From: a bacterium
Lineage (GTDB): Bacteria > Bacillota > Clostridia > Oscillospirales > Oscillospiraceae
DNA length: 64,000 bases
Assembly: GCA_004560305.1 (NCBI GenBank)
Contig: SFVI01000003.1
Location: 46,769 to 110,768 of the forward strand
Reading direction: 5' to 3'
The notes beneath the pieces are model-generated. The model ran no database searches. It saw nothing but the letters and a program-made list of their open reading frames with translations, and was not told the origin of the DNA. Position 1 is the stretch's first letter, and each line of letters starts with the position of its first letter. A program made the position numbers and the translations under genes. This document shows positions 42,764 to 51,567 of this stretch, one piece after another.

Positions 42764-43888
42764 ATGAACGACTTACAAAAGAGAACCTGGGCCGAGATCA
42801 GCCTGGACAACATTCGCCATAACTACCGGGCCATCCGTGCCTCCCTTCCGGCGGGCTGCCGCTTTCTGGGGGTAGTCAAGGCCGACGCCTACGGCCACGG
42901 GGCCCTGACAGTTTCCCGGCTTTTGCAGGAGGAGGGGGCCGACTATCTGGCCGTCTCCTGCCTGGACGAGGCCCTGGAGCTGCGGCAGGGCGGCGTCACC
43001 ATGCCCATCCTGATTCTGGGCCACACGCCACCGGAATACACCGGCACCCTGATCGCCATGGGCATCACCCAGACCGTCACCTGTCTTGCCAAGGCGGTGG
43101 AGTATTCCGCCGAAGCGGCAAAGCTGGGCCGGGACCTGAAGATCCACATCAAGCTGGACACCGGCATGTCCCGGCTGGGCTTTCTCTGCGCGGGGGGGTA
43201 TTTTGACGAGGGCGTGCAGAACGTGATCGACTCCTGCCGCCTGCCCGGTCTGATCCCCGAGGGGGTCTACACCCACTTCGCCGTCTCCGATGAGCCGGGA
43301 GCGGACTGCCGGGATTACACCCTGGGGCAGTTCCGGCTGTTCATGGATATGATCCGCGCGGTGAAGGAGCGGGGCGGCATCGAATTTGCCATCCGCCACT
43401 GCGCCAACAGCGGCGCGGTGGCAAACTACCCGGAGATGGCGCTGGACATGGTGCGCCCCGGCCTGCTGCTCTACGGCTACGGCGACGGCGGGAAGCTGGG
43501 GCTGCGGCCCTGTATGCGCCTGGTGACCACGGTGAGCACCATCAAGTTCTACGAGCCGGGCACCGCCGTCAGCTACGGCCGCCGCTTCGTAACACAGCGG
43601 CGCACCCGCATGGGCGTGCTGGCCATCGGCTATGCCGACGGACTGCCCCGGGCCGCCGGGAACCAGTGCAGCTTTGCCGCCGGGGACGGCTTCGCCCCCC
43701 AGCGGGGCAGCATCTGCATGGATATGTGCATGGTGGACCTGACGGAGCGGCCGGAGGTGGATGTGGGCAGCCAGGTGGAGCTGTTCGGGCCCAAGTGCAG
43801 CATCTATCAGCTTTCCGACGCCGCCTGCACCATCCCCTATGAGCTGCTCTGCGCCGTATCCAAGCGAGTGCCCAGAGTGTATTTTTGA
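42764..43888 (+). CDS. alr: Alanine racemase
   Basis: A PLP enzyme of 374 residues that makes D-alanine for peptidoglycan. The PLP-binding Lys lies in VVKADAYGHGA (about residue 38), KLDTGMSRLGF near 127, HCANSGAVANYPEM near 205, the catalytic Tyr of the partner subunit in AIGYADGLPR near 290, and ICMDMCMVDLT near 318. It is complete and of normal length. It follows a lipoprotein gene with a 5-bp gap. Confidence 0.95.
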   Translation: MNDLQKRTWAEISLDNIRHNYRAIRASLPAGCRFLGVVKADAYGHGALTVSRLLQEEGADYLAVSCLDEALELRQGGVTMPILILGHTPPEYTGTLIAMGITQTVTCLAKAVEYSAEAAKLGRDLKIHIKLDTGMSRLGFLCAGGYFDEGVQNVIDSCRLPGLIPEGVYTHFAVSDEPGADCRDYTLGQFRLFMDMIRAVKERGGIEFAIRHCANSGAVANYPEMALDMVRPGLLLYGYGDGGKLGLRPCMRLVTTVSTIKFYEPGTAVSYGRRFVTQRRTRMGVLAIGYADGLPRAAGNQCSFAAGDGFAPQRGSICMDMCMVDLTERPEVDVGSQVELFGPKCSIYQLSDAACTIPYELLCAVSKRVPRVYF

Positions 43889-43897
43889 AAATATAAC

Positions 43898-43935
43898 AAC
43901 GACCGCCCGGGGAAATCCGGGCGGTCGTTTTCGTT
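43898..43935 (+). terminator. Intrinsic terminator of alr
   Basis: Perfect 13-bp stem AACGACCGCCCGG/CCGGGCGGTCGTT, 6-nt loop, then TTCGTTT. It can also affect the converging rfbC transcript. Confidence 0.85.
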
Positions 43936-43948
43936 TCAAAATTGATTC

Positions 43949-44551
43949 TTAAAACCGAAAGGCATCCTGCAAGAGGGGCCATTTCTGGTCTTTCTCGCTG
44001 AGGATCAGGGGGCTGCCGTCGGCCAGGGTATAGCCTTCGGCGGAGGCGGTGCCGGCATAGGCGCCTTTCACGCCGGGCCACTGGATGCCCAGGCTGGGGT
44101 CATTCCATGCAATGCCGCCCTCGTCCCCGGGATGATAGAAGTCGCCGGCCTTATAGCAGACGGTGGCAATATCGGACAGCACCAGGAAGCCATGGGCAAA
44201 GCCCTCCCCGATCAGCAGCTGTTTATGGTTTTCGGCGCTGAGCTCAATGCCGAACCACTGGCCAAAGCTGGCGCTGCCGGAGCGCAGGTCCACGGCCACG
44301 TCATAGACCGACCCCCGGATTACCCGCACGATCTTGGCCTGGGGGTGCTGCTTCTGAAAGTGCAGACCCCGGAGCACGCCCTTGACGCTCATGCTCTGGC
44401 TGTCCTGGACGAAGTCCATGGGAAAGCCAGCTTCCTCCATGTCCCGCTGGTTATAGGTCTCCACAAAATAACCCCGGCTGTCGCCGAAAACGGTGGGCTC
44501 AATGATATACAGCCCCTCCATGGGAGTTTCGCTTACTTTGATCTTGCCCAT
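43949..44551 (-). CDS. rfbC: dTDP-4-dehydrorhamnose 3,5-epimerase
   Basis: A 200-residue cupin epimerase in dTDP-L-rhamnose synthesis. Motifs: PTVFGDSRGYFVETYNQ near 18, VKGVLRGLHFQKQHPQAK near 55 with the catalytic His, YDVAVDLRSGS, and GFAHGFLVLSD near 115. It starts one base after the rfbD stop, with GAGGGA inside rfbD. rfbA and rfbB are not in the window. Confidence 0.95.
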   Translation of the reverse strand: MGKIKVSETPMEGLYIIEPTVFGDSRGYFVETYNQRDMEEAGFPMDFVQDSQSMSVKGVLRGLHFQKQHPQAKIVRVIRGSVYDVAVDLRSGSASFGQWFGIELSAENHKQLLIGEGFAHGFLVLSDIATVCYKAGDFYHPGDEGGIAWNDPSLGIQWPGVKGAYAGTASAEGYTLADGSPLILSEKDQKWPLLQDAFRF

Positions 44552-44552
44552 A

Positions 44553-45473
44553 CTATCCCTCTGTCTCTATCTCTTTCCTGTATCTGCTCAACGCGTCCCG
44601 CCAGTCCGGCAGGGGCGCAAAACCTTTTTCTTGAAGCTTACTCTTATCCAGCCGGCTGTTAAAGGGGCGGGCGGCCTTGCTCAGGCCGTACGCCGCAGTA
44701 CTCACCGGCTGCACCCGCACATCCATCCCCGCCTGGCGGAAGATCTCACAGGCGAAGTCGTACCAGCTGATATAGCCGCCCTCATTGGTGGCGTGGTAGC
44801 GGCCGTATTGCTCTGTCAGGCTCATATCCACCAAAAGCCGGGCCAGATCCCGGGTATAGGTGGGGGTGCCGATCTGGTCATTCACCACCCGGAGCTCCTC
44901 ATGGGTCTTGCCCAGGCGGAGCATGGTTTTTACGAAGTTGCCGCCGCTGCGGCCAAAGACCCAGGCGGTGCGGACGATGAAAAACTTTTCCAGCAGTTCT
45001 TCCACCGCCCGCTCCCCTGCCAGCTTGCTTTGGCCATACACATTCAGCGGAGCATAGCCTCCTTCATCCGGCTGCCAGGGGCTGCTTCCCCCGCCGGGGA
45101 ACACATAGTCGGTACTGATGTAGATCATTTTGCAGTCCAGGGCCTTGCAGGCTTCCGCCACATAGCGGGTACCCAGGGCATTGACAGCCTGCACCACTTC
45201 CCTGTTCTCTGGTTCCTCCGCCGCGTCCACCGCCGTCCAGGCAGCACAATGGATGACCGCATCCGGCCGGACGGCGGCGATGGTTTTCATTACGGCGTCC
45301 CTGTCCCGGATATCCAGCTGCACATAGGGCAGGAAGCAGACAGCGCTGCCATCCTGTACACCGCTATAGGCCGGCTTGGAGCCCGAACCTACCGCCTCAT
45401 GGCCCCGTTGATTCACTTCGTTCATGACGTCGTGGCCCAGCTGGCCGCCGGCGCCGGTAATAAAAAAGCGCAT
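44553..45473 (-). CDS. rfbD: dTDP-4-dehydrorhamnose reductase
   Basis: A 306-residue SDR that completes dTDP-L-rhamnose. NAD(P) motif FITGAGGQLGHDV, D-V-I-H-C-A-A-W-T-A-V-D, the Tyr/Lys pair in NVYGQSKLAGE, and YISTDYVFPG are as in the family. The start has GGGGGAGA upstream. It is the first gene of rfbD-rfbC, which likely supplies rhamnose to surface polysaccharide. Confidence 0.95.
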   Translation of the reverse strand: MRFFITGAGGQLGHDVMNEVNQRGHEAVGSGSKPAYSGVQDGSAVCFLPYVQLDIRDRDAVMKTIAAVRPDAVIHCAAWTAVDAAEEPENREVVQAVNALGTRYVAEACKALDCKMIYISTDYVFPGGGSSPWQPDEGGYAPLNVYGQSKLAGERAVEELLEKFFIVRTAWVFGRSGGNFVKTMLRLGKTHEELRVVNDQIGTPTYTRDLARLLVDMSLTEQYGRYHATNEGGYISWYDFACEIFRQAGMDVRVQPVSTAAYGLSKAARPFNSRLDKSKLQEKGFAPLPDWRDALSRYRKEIETEG

Positions 45474-45512
45474 CCCATCTCCCCCATCAAGGTGGGTTTT
45501 TTACTGCAGAAT

Positions 45513-45541
45513 ATAGTAGCATTTTTCCCCGGTATTTGCAA
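45513..45541 (-). promoter_or_regulatory. Promoter of rfbD-rfbC
   Basis: TTGCAA (45536-45541), 17-nt spacer, TACTAT (45513-45518) on the minus strand: the same hexamers as the purC promoter. Confidence 0.65.
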
Positions 45542-45550
45542 CCATAGACA

Positions 45551-45582
45551 AAAAAAGGTCAGGCTTTTCGCCTGACCTTTTT
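45551..45582 (-). terminator. Terminator of the mgl operon
   Basis: AAGGTCAGGC/GCCTGACCTT with a short loop and A/T runs on both sides, 12 bp past the mglC stop. Confidence 0.9.
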
Positions 45583-45594
45583 GGGAAAGGAAAA

Positions 45595-46692
45595 TTACTT
45601 GCGAACCAGGTACTTGCGCATATCCAGAGAGCAGGCAGCCAGGATGATACCGCCCTTGATGATATACTGCAGGCTGGGGTCGATGCCCAGCATGTTCAGG
45701 GCCACAAAGATGATACGCAGGACGAACACGCCCAGCACGATACCGCTGATCTTACCGGTGCCGCCGACGAAGGAGACGCCGCCGATGACACAGGCCGCGA
45801 TGGCGTCACACTCGTAGTTCAGACCGGTGGCCTGGGTGATGGAACTGATACGGGCGCCTTCGATGAAGCCGGTGAAGCCGTAGAGAGCGCCGGCCAGGGT
45901 GTGGACCAGAACGGTAGTCCAGAACACGTTGACGCCGGAGACACGGGCGGCCTCGGCGTTGGAGCCAACAGCGAACATGTTCTTGCCGAAGGTGGTCTTG
46001 TTCCAGACGAACCACATCAGGGCGGTCAGCAGGATGGCATAGAACACATACCAGGGGATGGAGATGGTGCCGTACTTGGCGGTCTCAAACTTCAAAAACG
46101 GAGAAGAGACGATGGCCTTGTACTCATCGGACAGGCCCGAGATGGGCTGGCCGTTGTTGCCGTTGAGCATGAAGAACAGCAGGATCAGACCATAGGTGAT
46201 CAGCTGGGTGGCCAGGGTGACAATGAAGGGGTGGAGGCTGAACTTGGCCACAAAGAAGCCGTTGATCAGACCGATGATGGCGCCCACCACCAGAACCATC
46301 AGTACCACCAGCAGGATCCAGCCCGGCGTAATGGCCGGCAGATTCTGGAACATTCTGCGGGAGATCTCACGGCTCTGGAGCATAGTGCCGGCGATGGCGG
46401 CGGTGAGGCCAACCACGCGGCCAGCAGAAAGGTCCGTACCGGTGAGGACGATGCATCCGCCGATGCCCAGCGCCATGGGCAGAGAGGCGGCGGCCAGGGA
46501 GACGATGTTGATGATGGAACCGGGTTTAACAAAGTTGCTGTTCTTGACTGCGGTGTAGATGATGAAGATCACCATCAGTATGTAAAGCGCGTTGTTGAGC
46601 AGACCGTCGGACCAGAAGCGGCGCTTATCTTTGCTGTCCAGCTTTCTGTATTCCTCGGCCGTGCGCTGAAGTTTTGCTACAGGGTTATTCAT
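45595..46692 (-). CDS. mglC: Galactose/methyl-galactoside ABC transporter permease
   Basis: A 365-residue permease of the BPD_transp_2 class (RbsC/MglC type) with about 10 helices. Seen: LPMALGIGGCIVLTGTDLSAGRVVGLTAAIAGT (the signature after the second helix), FHPFIVTL-like FSLHPFIVTLATQLITYG, and the coupling loop GSNAEAARVSGVN near 245. Its length and the internal NGNNGQPISGLSDEYKAI loop match MglC rather than the shorter RbsC. Last gene of mglBAC. Confidence 0.93.
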   Translation of the reverse strand: MNNPVAKLQRTAEEYRKLDSKDKRRFWSDGLLNNALYILMVIFIIYTAVKNSNFVKPGSIINIVSLAAASLPMALGIGGCIVLTGTDLSAGRVVGLTAAIAGTMLQSREISRRMFQNLPAITPGWILLVVLMVLVVGAIIGLINGFFVAKFSLHPFIVTLATQLITYGLILLFFMLNGNNGQPISGLSDEYKAIVSSPFLKFETAKYGTISIPWYVFYAILLTALMWFVWNKTTFGKNMFAVGSNAEAARVSGVNVFWTTVLVHTLAGALYGFTGFIEGARISSITQATGLNYECDAIAACVIGGVSFVGGTGKISGIVLGVFVLRIIFVALNMLGIDPSLQYIIKGGIILAACSLDMRKYLVRK

Positions 46693-46707
46693 GCTGCGGC
46701 CCTCCCA

Positions 46708-48207
46708 TTAAACATATTTCGCTGCCAGAGTCATTATCTCTTCCTGGGTGGTGGTTCTGGCGTCCACCTCTCCGGCCAGACGGCCGCCGGACATGACCAG
46801 AATGCGGTCACAGATACCCAGCAGCTCCGGCATCTCAGAGGATACCACCAGCACGGTCTTGCCCTTGCAGGCAAGGTCAAGGATCAGCTGGTAGATCTCA
46901 TACTTGGCGCCCACGTCGATCCCGCGGGTAGGCTCGTCCAGCAGGAGCACATCCGGCTCTGTCAACAGCCAGCGGCCGATGATGACCTTCTGCTGGTTGC
47001 CGCCGGAGAGGCTGCGGATCTTGGTGCTCTGGGACGGCGTCTTGGTGCGCATGGAATCGATGGACCACTGGGTGTCCTTCTTCATGGACTTGCTGCTGAG
47101 CCAGAGGCCGAAGCGCAGGTGCTTTTTCAGGCTGGATATGACGGTGTTCTCCCGGATATCCAGGATGGAGAAGATGCCGGTGGCACGGCGCTCCTCGGTC
47201 AGAAGGGCAAAGCCGTTTTTAATGGACTCCCCGGGGTTGCGGTTCAAACAGGGCTTGCCGTCCAGGGTGATGGTGCCGGATTTTCTGGTGGCCTCGCCGA
47301 AGATATTCTCCAGGGTCTCGGTACGGCCGCTGCCGTCCAGGCCCGCAAGCCCCAGCACCTCGCCCCGGCGCGCCTCAAAGGACACGTCCTTCAGCAGGGA
47401 ATACTGGGCGGTGAGATTTTCCACCTTGAGATAGACATCGCCGGGCTTGTTGGTCTTGGGCGGGAACTGATTGCTCAGCTCACGGCCCACCATCAGGCGG
47501 ATAATGTCATTCATCTCCAGCTCGGCGGCGGGCTTGGTGGCCACATGGGTGCCGTCGCGCATGACGGTGATATAGTCGGAGATGCGCTTGATCTCCGCCA
47601 TCTTGTGGGAGATGTATATGATGCCCATGCCCCGGTCACGGAGCATGTTGATGATCTTAAACAGGTGCTCCACTTCCTCCTCGGTAAGGGACGAAGTGGG
47701 TTCGTCAAACACAATGACTTTGGAATTGTAGGAGACAGCCTTGGCGATCTCCACCATCTGGCGCTGGGAGACGGGCATGGTGCTCATGATTCGATGGGGG
47801 TCCACGTCGATTTCCAGCTCTTCAAAGATGGCCTTGGTATCCTGCAGCATTTTTCTTTCGTTGACCATGACGCCGCCGATCATGGGGTAACGGCCCAGCC
47901 AGAGGTTATCCATGACTGAGCGCTTGAGGGCCTGGTTCAGCTCCTGATGCACCATGGCGACGCCGTTATTCAGCGCCTCCTTGCTGTTTTTGAAGTTGAC
48001 CTCTTTGCCTTCCAGAAATATCTGTCCGCTGTCCTTTGTGTAAATGCCGAAAAGGCATTTCATAAGGGTGGACTTGCCGGCGCCGTTTTCTCCCATCAGC
48101 GCGTGGACGGTTCCCTTTTTCAGTTCAAAGGAGACCCCGTCCAGGGCCTTGACGCCGGGAAATGTCTTGGTGATATCCGTCATCCTCAGGAGGATATCCT
48201 GCTCCAT
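46708..48207 (-). CDS. mglA: Galactose/methyl-galactoside ABC transporter ATP-binding protein (two ABC domains)
   Basis: A 499-residue tandem ATPase for sugar import. The first domain has Walker A GENGAGKS (residues about 38-45), signature [12 protein letters not shown] and Walker [12 protein letters not shown]. The second has a degenerate P-loop [10 protein letters not shown] (about 290) and signature [15 protein letters not shown] with [11 protein letters not shown], as in sugar importers where the second site is weak. Start has GGGAGGGAAAAGG. mglC begins 15 bp after its stop. Confidence 0.95.
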   Translation of the reverse strand: MEQDILLRMTDITKTFPGVKALDGVSFELKKGTVHALMGENGAGKSTLMKCLFGIYTKDSGQIFLEGKEVNFKNSKEALNNGVAMVHQELNQALKRSVMDNLWLGRYPMIGGVMVNERKMLQDTKAIFEELEIDVDPHRIMSTMPVSQRQMVEIAKAVSYNSKVIVFDEPTSSLTEEEVEHLFKIINMLRDRGMGIIYISHKMAEIKRISDYITVMRDGTHVATKPAAELEMNDIIRLMVGRELSNQFPPKTNKPGDVYLKVENLTAQYSLLKDVSFEARRGEVLGLAGLDGSGRTETLENIFGEATRKSGTITLDGKPCLNRNPGESIKNGFALLTEERRATGIFSILDIRENTVISSLKKHLRFGLWLSSKSMKKDTQWSIDSMRTKTPSQSTKIRSLSGGNQQKVIIGRWLLTEPDVLLLDEPTRGIDVGAKYEIYQLILDLACKGKTVLVVSSEMPELLGICDRILVMSGGRLAGEVDARTTTQEEIMTLAAKYV

Positions 48208-48250
48208 ACCTTTTCCCTCCCGTAATACTTTGTGCCGTAATACTTAGTTA

Positions 48251-48279
48251 TGGGGCAGCCGCTGATGCGGCTGCCCCTT
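48251..48279 (-). other. Intercistronic stem-loop between mglB and mglA
   Basis: A perfect 12-bp GC stem GGGGCAGCCGC/GCGGCTGCCCC, TGAT loop, 21 bp past mglB. On the minus strand it is followed by ATAACTAAG, with no U-run, so it is more likely to protect the mglB mRNA end or cause partial attenuation than to stop transcription. The sequence TAATACTT is directly repeated (48224 and 48239 area) between it and mglA. Confidence 0.7.
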
Positions 48280-48299
48280 TTATCGTTGCTGAATATGGA

Positions 48300-49457
48300 T
48301 TATGCGGTGAAAGGAGCGTAGGCCACGAAGAGCTTGTTGGCGATGCCGTCAGCCACGGTGTACATCTCGGCAGAGCCGGCCACAGCGGCGATCGCGTCGG
48401 TCATAGCGGTGCCTTCGCCCACAGCAGCGGCGACCTCAGCAATGGCCTTGGCCATGCCCTCGGCGTCCTGCTTGACGGTGCCGGTCATCTTGCCGGCGGC
48501 GATCAGATCCTGTGCGGAAGCGGTGGCGTCAACGCCGAAGACGGGGATGGTCTTGCCGCCATCGCCCAGGTTGAAGCCGGCAGTCTCCAGAGCGGAGATG
48601 CAGCCCTCAGCCATGTTGTCGTTGTTGCAGATGATCAGCTCGATCATGTTGCCGTTGGCCTCGTTGTACTGGGCCAGGTTGGTGTTCATGTAGTCGGTGG
48701 CGGCCTGAGCGGACCATGCACCCTGCAGGTCTACCTGGTACTTGGAGCTGTTGGCAGCGTCAAAGTACTCCAGAGCGGGCTTGCCGGCAGCGGTCAGGAC
48801 AGCGTCAGCGTCCTCAACGCCGTACTGGGTGCGGTAGATGGCCTCCACGTTGGCCTCGTCGCCCTTGAACATGGCGTAGGAGATGGTGCCGTCGCCGTTG
48901 AGGTCAATGGCGTCGTAGTTGGCAACAACGTACTCGCCAACCATCTTGCCCTGCAGGTGGCCTGCCTCGGGAGCGTCGGTGCCGATGAAGCAGATGCTGT
49001 CGTGGGCGCCCAGAACGGTGCCTTCCTCGCCGTCATTCTCAACGGCGCGGTTGAAGAAGATCACGGGGACATCGCCGGCCATGGAGATGATCTCGTTGGC
49101 AACGTCGGTGGAGCCGGAGGTGACCATGTTGACGATCAACAGGTTGCAGCCGTTCTGCAGAGCGGTGTTGATGGTCTCGTTCTGGGTGGTCTGGCTGTTG
49201 TTGCCGTCATAGTCGGTGAAGTTGATGCCCAGGGCAGTCAGCTCAGCGTCCAGAGCGGTGCGGACGGAAGAGATGTAGGTGTCGGCATAGGTGTAGTAGA
49301 ACACGCCCACATTCAGGGCAGCGGCCTCAGCGGGAGCCTCGGCAGCAGGAGCCTCAGCGGCGGGAGCCTGGGTGGCGGCAGGTGCGCTGGAGCCGCCGCA
49401 AGCGGCCAGAGCAAACACCATGGTCAGAGCCAGAAGCAGTGCAAGTACCTTTTTCAT
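48300..49457 (-). CDS. mglB: Galactose ABC transporter substrate-binding lipoprotein
   Basis: A 385-residue periplasmic-binding-protein type 1 lipoprotein. Signal peptide with lipobox ALAACG (Cys near 20), an Ala/Pro/Glu linker (to about 47), then the fold: NVGVFYYTYADTYIS, NNSQTTQNETINTALQNGCNLLIVNMVT, ICFIGTDAPEAG, LIICNNDNMAEGCISAL and VFGVDATASAQDLIAAGKMTGTV. The DNDNMA-type and GTDAPEAG segments bind sugar. It is the first and likely most expressed gene of mglBAC. Confidence 0.94.
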   Translation of the reverse strand: MKKVLALLLALTMVFALAACGGSSAPAATQAPAAEAPAAEAPAEAAALNVGVFYYTYADTYISSVRTALDAELTALGINFTDYDGNNSQTTQNETINTALQNGCNLLIVNMVTSGSTDVANEIISMAGDVPVIFFNRAVENDGEEGTVLGAHDSICFIGTDAPEAGHLQGKMVGEYVVANYDAIDLNGDGTISYAMFKGDEANVEAIYRTQYGVEDADAVLTAAGKPALEYFDAANSSKYQVDLQGAWSAQAATDYMNTNLAQYNEANGNMIELIICNNDNMAEGCISALETAGFNLGDGGKTIPVFGVDATASAQDLIAAGKMTGTVKQDAEGMAKAIAEVAAAVGEGTAMTDAIAAVAGSAEMYTVADGIANKLFVAYAPFTA

Positions 49458-49515
49458 TGTGCAAGTTCCTCCATAAAAAATTTTTGAAGTATGGGCCTTT
49501 GGGCCTCATATAGAG

Positions 49516-49543
49516 ATTGTACCAAATCTGCGCCAAATTGCAA
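49516..49543 (-). promoter_or_regulatory. Promoter of mglBAC
   Basis: TTGCAA (49538-49543), 16-nt spacer, TACAAT (49516-49521) on the minus strand. No clear cre site was identified in the leader. Confidence 0.6.
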
Positions 49544-49686
49544 TATCCATTCTCACAGATAAATCGTAAAATTTTTCGGTGTACCGTCTTTTTCAACGAA
49601 AAATAGATGTTGTTTTTGTTCGTTTTGTATAAGGCTGGAATAATTTACCATAGCGGCCTCCCCTTTCTCTCTGTGTGAATCTGCAT

Positions 49687-49715
49687 TTGAAATTTGCTTG
49701 CTCTGCGGTTATAAT
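49687..49715 (+). promoter_or_regulatory. Promoter of the TrmH-family methyltransferase gene
   Basis: TTGAAA (49687-49692), 17-nt spacer, TATAAT (49710-49715). Confidence 0.8.
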
Positions 49716-49760
49716 GGTGCCATCTGATTTTAAGCCCGCAAACCGGAAGGAGACAGACAG

Positions 49761-50579
49761 ATGGCCAGAATCTACAGCATTCATGACTTTGGGGCTCCGG
49801 AGCTGGATATTTACGCCAGGTTGACGGAGAACCAGCTGGTAAATCGGGCAGACCCGGAAAACGCCCTTTTTATCGCGGAAAGCCCGGTGGTCATTGAGCG
49901 GGCGCTGGACGCAGGCTGTGTACCGGTATCTTTTCTTATGGAAGAGAAACATGTGGAGGGCAAGGGCCGGCCGCTGCTGGAACGCTGCGGCGATGTGCCG
50001 GTATACACCGCCAGCCTGGAGACGCTCACCCAGCTCACCGGCTTCCACCTGACACGGGGGATGCTCTGCGCCATGCGGCGGCCCCGTCTGCCGGATTACC
50101 GGGACGTCTGCGCAGGGGCCAGCCGGATCGCCGTGCTGGAGAATGTGATGAACCCCACCAATATCGGGGCCATTTTCCGCTCCGCTGCGGCGCTGGGGAT
50201 GGACGCGGTGCTTCTGACCGCCGCCGGTTCCGACCCGCTGTACCGCCGGGCCATCCGGGTCAGCATGGGGACGGTATTCCAGGTGCCCTGGGCCTATCTG
50301 CCGGAGGAGGGCGACTGGGTGGCGGCCCTGGGGGCGCTGGGCTTCAAGACGGCGGCCATGGCCCTGCGGCAGGATTCCGTGCGGCTGAATGACCCGGCCC
50401 TGAACCGGGAGGAAAAGCTGGCCATTGTCCTGGGCACCGAGGGGGACGGCCTGGCCGGCAGCACCATTGCCCACTGCGACTACACGGTGTGCATCCCCAT
50501 GGCCCACGGGGTGGACTCCCTGAACGTGGCCGCCGCCAGCGCCGTGGCCTTTTATCAGCTGGGCAATATGAATCGGTAG
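49761..50579 (+). CDS. TrmH/SpoU-family RNA 2'-O-methyltransferase
   Basis: A 272-residue SPOUT methyltransferase. A N-terminal substrate-binding region (about 30-110) precedes the knot: motif 1 VMNPTNIGAIFRSAAALGMDA near 130, motif 2 IVLGTEGDGLAGS near 222, motif 3 CIPMAHGVDSLNVAAASAVAF near 245. It is distinct from the rlmB at 17629; the RNA target cannot be assigned. GGAGAC sits before the ATG. A small gene follows 12 bp later. Confidence 0.9.
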   Translation: MARIYSIHDFGAPELDIYARLTENQLVNRADPENALFIAESPVVIERALDAGCVPVSFLMEEKHVEGKGRPLLERCGDVPVYTASLETLTQLTGFHLTRGMLCAMRRPRLPDYRDVCAGASRIAVLENVMNPTNIGAIFRSAAALGMDAVLLTAAGSDPLYRRAIRVSMGTVFQVPWAYLPEEGDWVAALGALGFKTAAMALRQDSVRLNDPALNREEKLAIVLGTEGDGLAGSTIAHCDYTVCIPMAHGVDSLNVAAASAVAFYQLGNMNR

Positions 50580-50591
50580 GGAGGAAAAGCC

Positions 50592-50801
50592 ATGGATCAG
50601 GAAAAACGGCTGGCAGCCTTTGAGAAGATGCTCTCTGCCATTGAGGAAAATTACGCCGGGATTATGAGCAAAATGGAAGCGCTGAAAGCCCAGGGCAGGG
50701 AGAAAAGCGCCACATACCGCCAGCTGATGGGAAACAAATTGATGTATAAGGACATTCTTTCCCTCTATGAGCTGTACGGTCTCAGAGAAAAAGAACCGTG
50801 A
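50592..50801 (+). CDS. Small helical protein, unknown function
   Basis: A 69-residue charged, helical protein (LAAFEKMLSAIEENYAGIMSKMEALKAQG, then TYRQLMGNKLMYKDILSLYELYG). It looks like two helices joined by a short turn, without Cys, membrane or signal segments. It is credible because a GGGAGG site lies 7 nt upstream, the frame has normal codon use, and it is followed at once by a terminator. It is co-transcribed with the TrmH-like gene. Confidence 0.75.
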   Translation: MDQEKRLAAFEKMLSAIEENYAGIMSKMEALKAQGREKSATYRQLMGNKLMYKDILSLYELYGLREKEP

Positions 50802-50846
50802 GGCATAAAGAAACAGGCTCTTCGGAGCCTGTTTCTTTATGCCTCA
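50799..50846. terminator. Bidirectional terminator containing both flanking stop codons
   Basis: Perfect 22-bp stem (50799-50820 with 50825-50846) closed by a TTCG tetraloop. The left arm begins with the TGA of the small gene and the right arm contains the TAA of the TetR gene, so the two convergent genes share it fully. Confidence 0.9.
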
Positions 50847-51415
50847 GCATAGGGCTTCATCTGTACAAAGCCGAAGACACCGGAGGACACCAGCCAGTAG
50901 CAGTTGTAGAGCAGCTCATCCAGGCTGACAGGCTTGCCATCCTTATACCATTTGGAGACAAGGCCGCTGATGGCGGAAACCGTGAAAACCAAGGCGCATT
51001 TATAATTGGGCATATCCGGGCTCAGTCCAAATAGTTTACAGAAAATGGGAGAGAAATATTCCGTCAGCTTTTCTACAAAGCCGGAGTTCAGGCCAGTGGA
51101 AATGACATAAAAAAGCCGCTCCCCCTCGTCCTCCAGAATGCTAGCATACCGGATGGCAAAGTCCTTCAGGCTCATGGGGAAACCTTGCGGAAAAACAACA
51201 GATATTTTTTCCTTAACATCCTCCAGCATCTGCGTCTCCGCCTGTTCCCGCAGATCGTCCATATCCAGGAAGTACTGGTAAAAGGTGCTGCGGTTCACCG
51301 CGGCAGCCCGGGAGACACTGATAACACTAAGCTTTTCCTTTTCTATCAGCAGTTTCCAGTAGGCATCGATGATGCACCTGCGGGTCCGCTCCGTCAATTC
51401 CGGCTGTTTGTTCAT
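50837..51415 (-). CDS. TetR/AcrR-family transcriptional regulator
   Basis: A 192-residue repressor. Residues about 8-55 form the TetR helix-turn-helix (ERTRRCIIDAYWKLLIEKE, then VSRAAAVNRSTFYQYFLDMDDL). The rest is a helical ligand/dimer domain with two hydrophobic helices (YKCALVFTVSAISGLVSKWY). The start at 51415 has GGAGG 8 nt upstream. It is divergent from the activase giant, and a palindrome lies over both promoters, so it likely represses itself and that gene. Ligand unknown; an acyl-CoA is an obvious guess. Confidence 0.9.
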   Translation of the reverse strand: MNKQPELTERTRRCIIDAYWKLLIEKEKLSVISVSRAAAVNRSTFYQYFLDMDDLREQAETQMLEDVKEKISVVFPQGFPMSLKDFAIRYASILEDEGERLFYVISTGLNSGFVEKLTEYFSPIFCKLFGLSPDMPNYKCALVFTVSAISGLVSKWYKDGKPVSLDELLYNCYWLVSSGVFGFVQMKPYAEA

Positions 51416-51485
51416 GCCCTTTCCTCCATCCGACAAAAGTTCATTTTTTGTTGGTTGATAAGCCCCATGCAAAATGCTAGAATTT

Positions 51486-51514
51486 ATTATACGGCAGTGT
51501 GTCGGATGATTCAA
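51486..51514 (-). promoter_or_regulatory. Promoter of the TetR gene
   Basis: TTGAAT (51509-51514), 17-nt spacer, TATAAT (51486-51491) on the minus strand. The -35 lies inside the palindrome 51506-51527. Confidence 0.78.
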
Positions 51515-51527
51515 GACTTTGAATCAT
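51506..51527. promoter_or_regulatory. Candidate TetR operator
   Basis: Perfect inverted repeat, arms ATGATTCAA (51506-51514) and TTGAATCAT (51519-51527) with a 4-nt centre. It covers the -35 of the TetR promoter and touches a TATAAT (51527-51532) pointing toward the activase gene. Length and position suit a TetR dimer controlling both directions. Confidence 0.78.
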
Positions 51528-51567
51528 ATAATTGTATTGTTTCTGTTTTCGGGAGGATGACCATATC

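Larger units (their letters stand above)
49458..49760. other. 303-bp divergent intergenic region
   Basis: It holds the mglB promoter (49516-49543) and the promoter of the methyltransferase gene (49687-49715). The stretch 49545-49680 is AT-rich, with no gene or RNA that I recognise. Confidence 0.55.
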
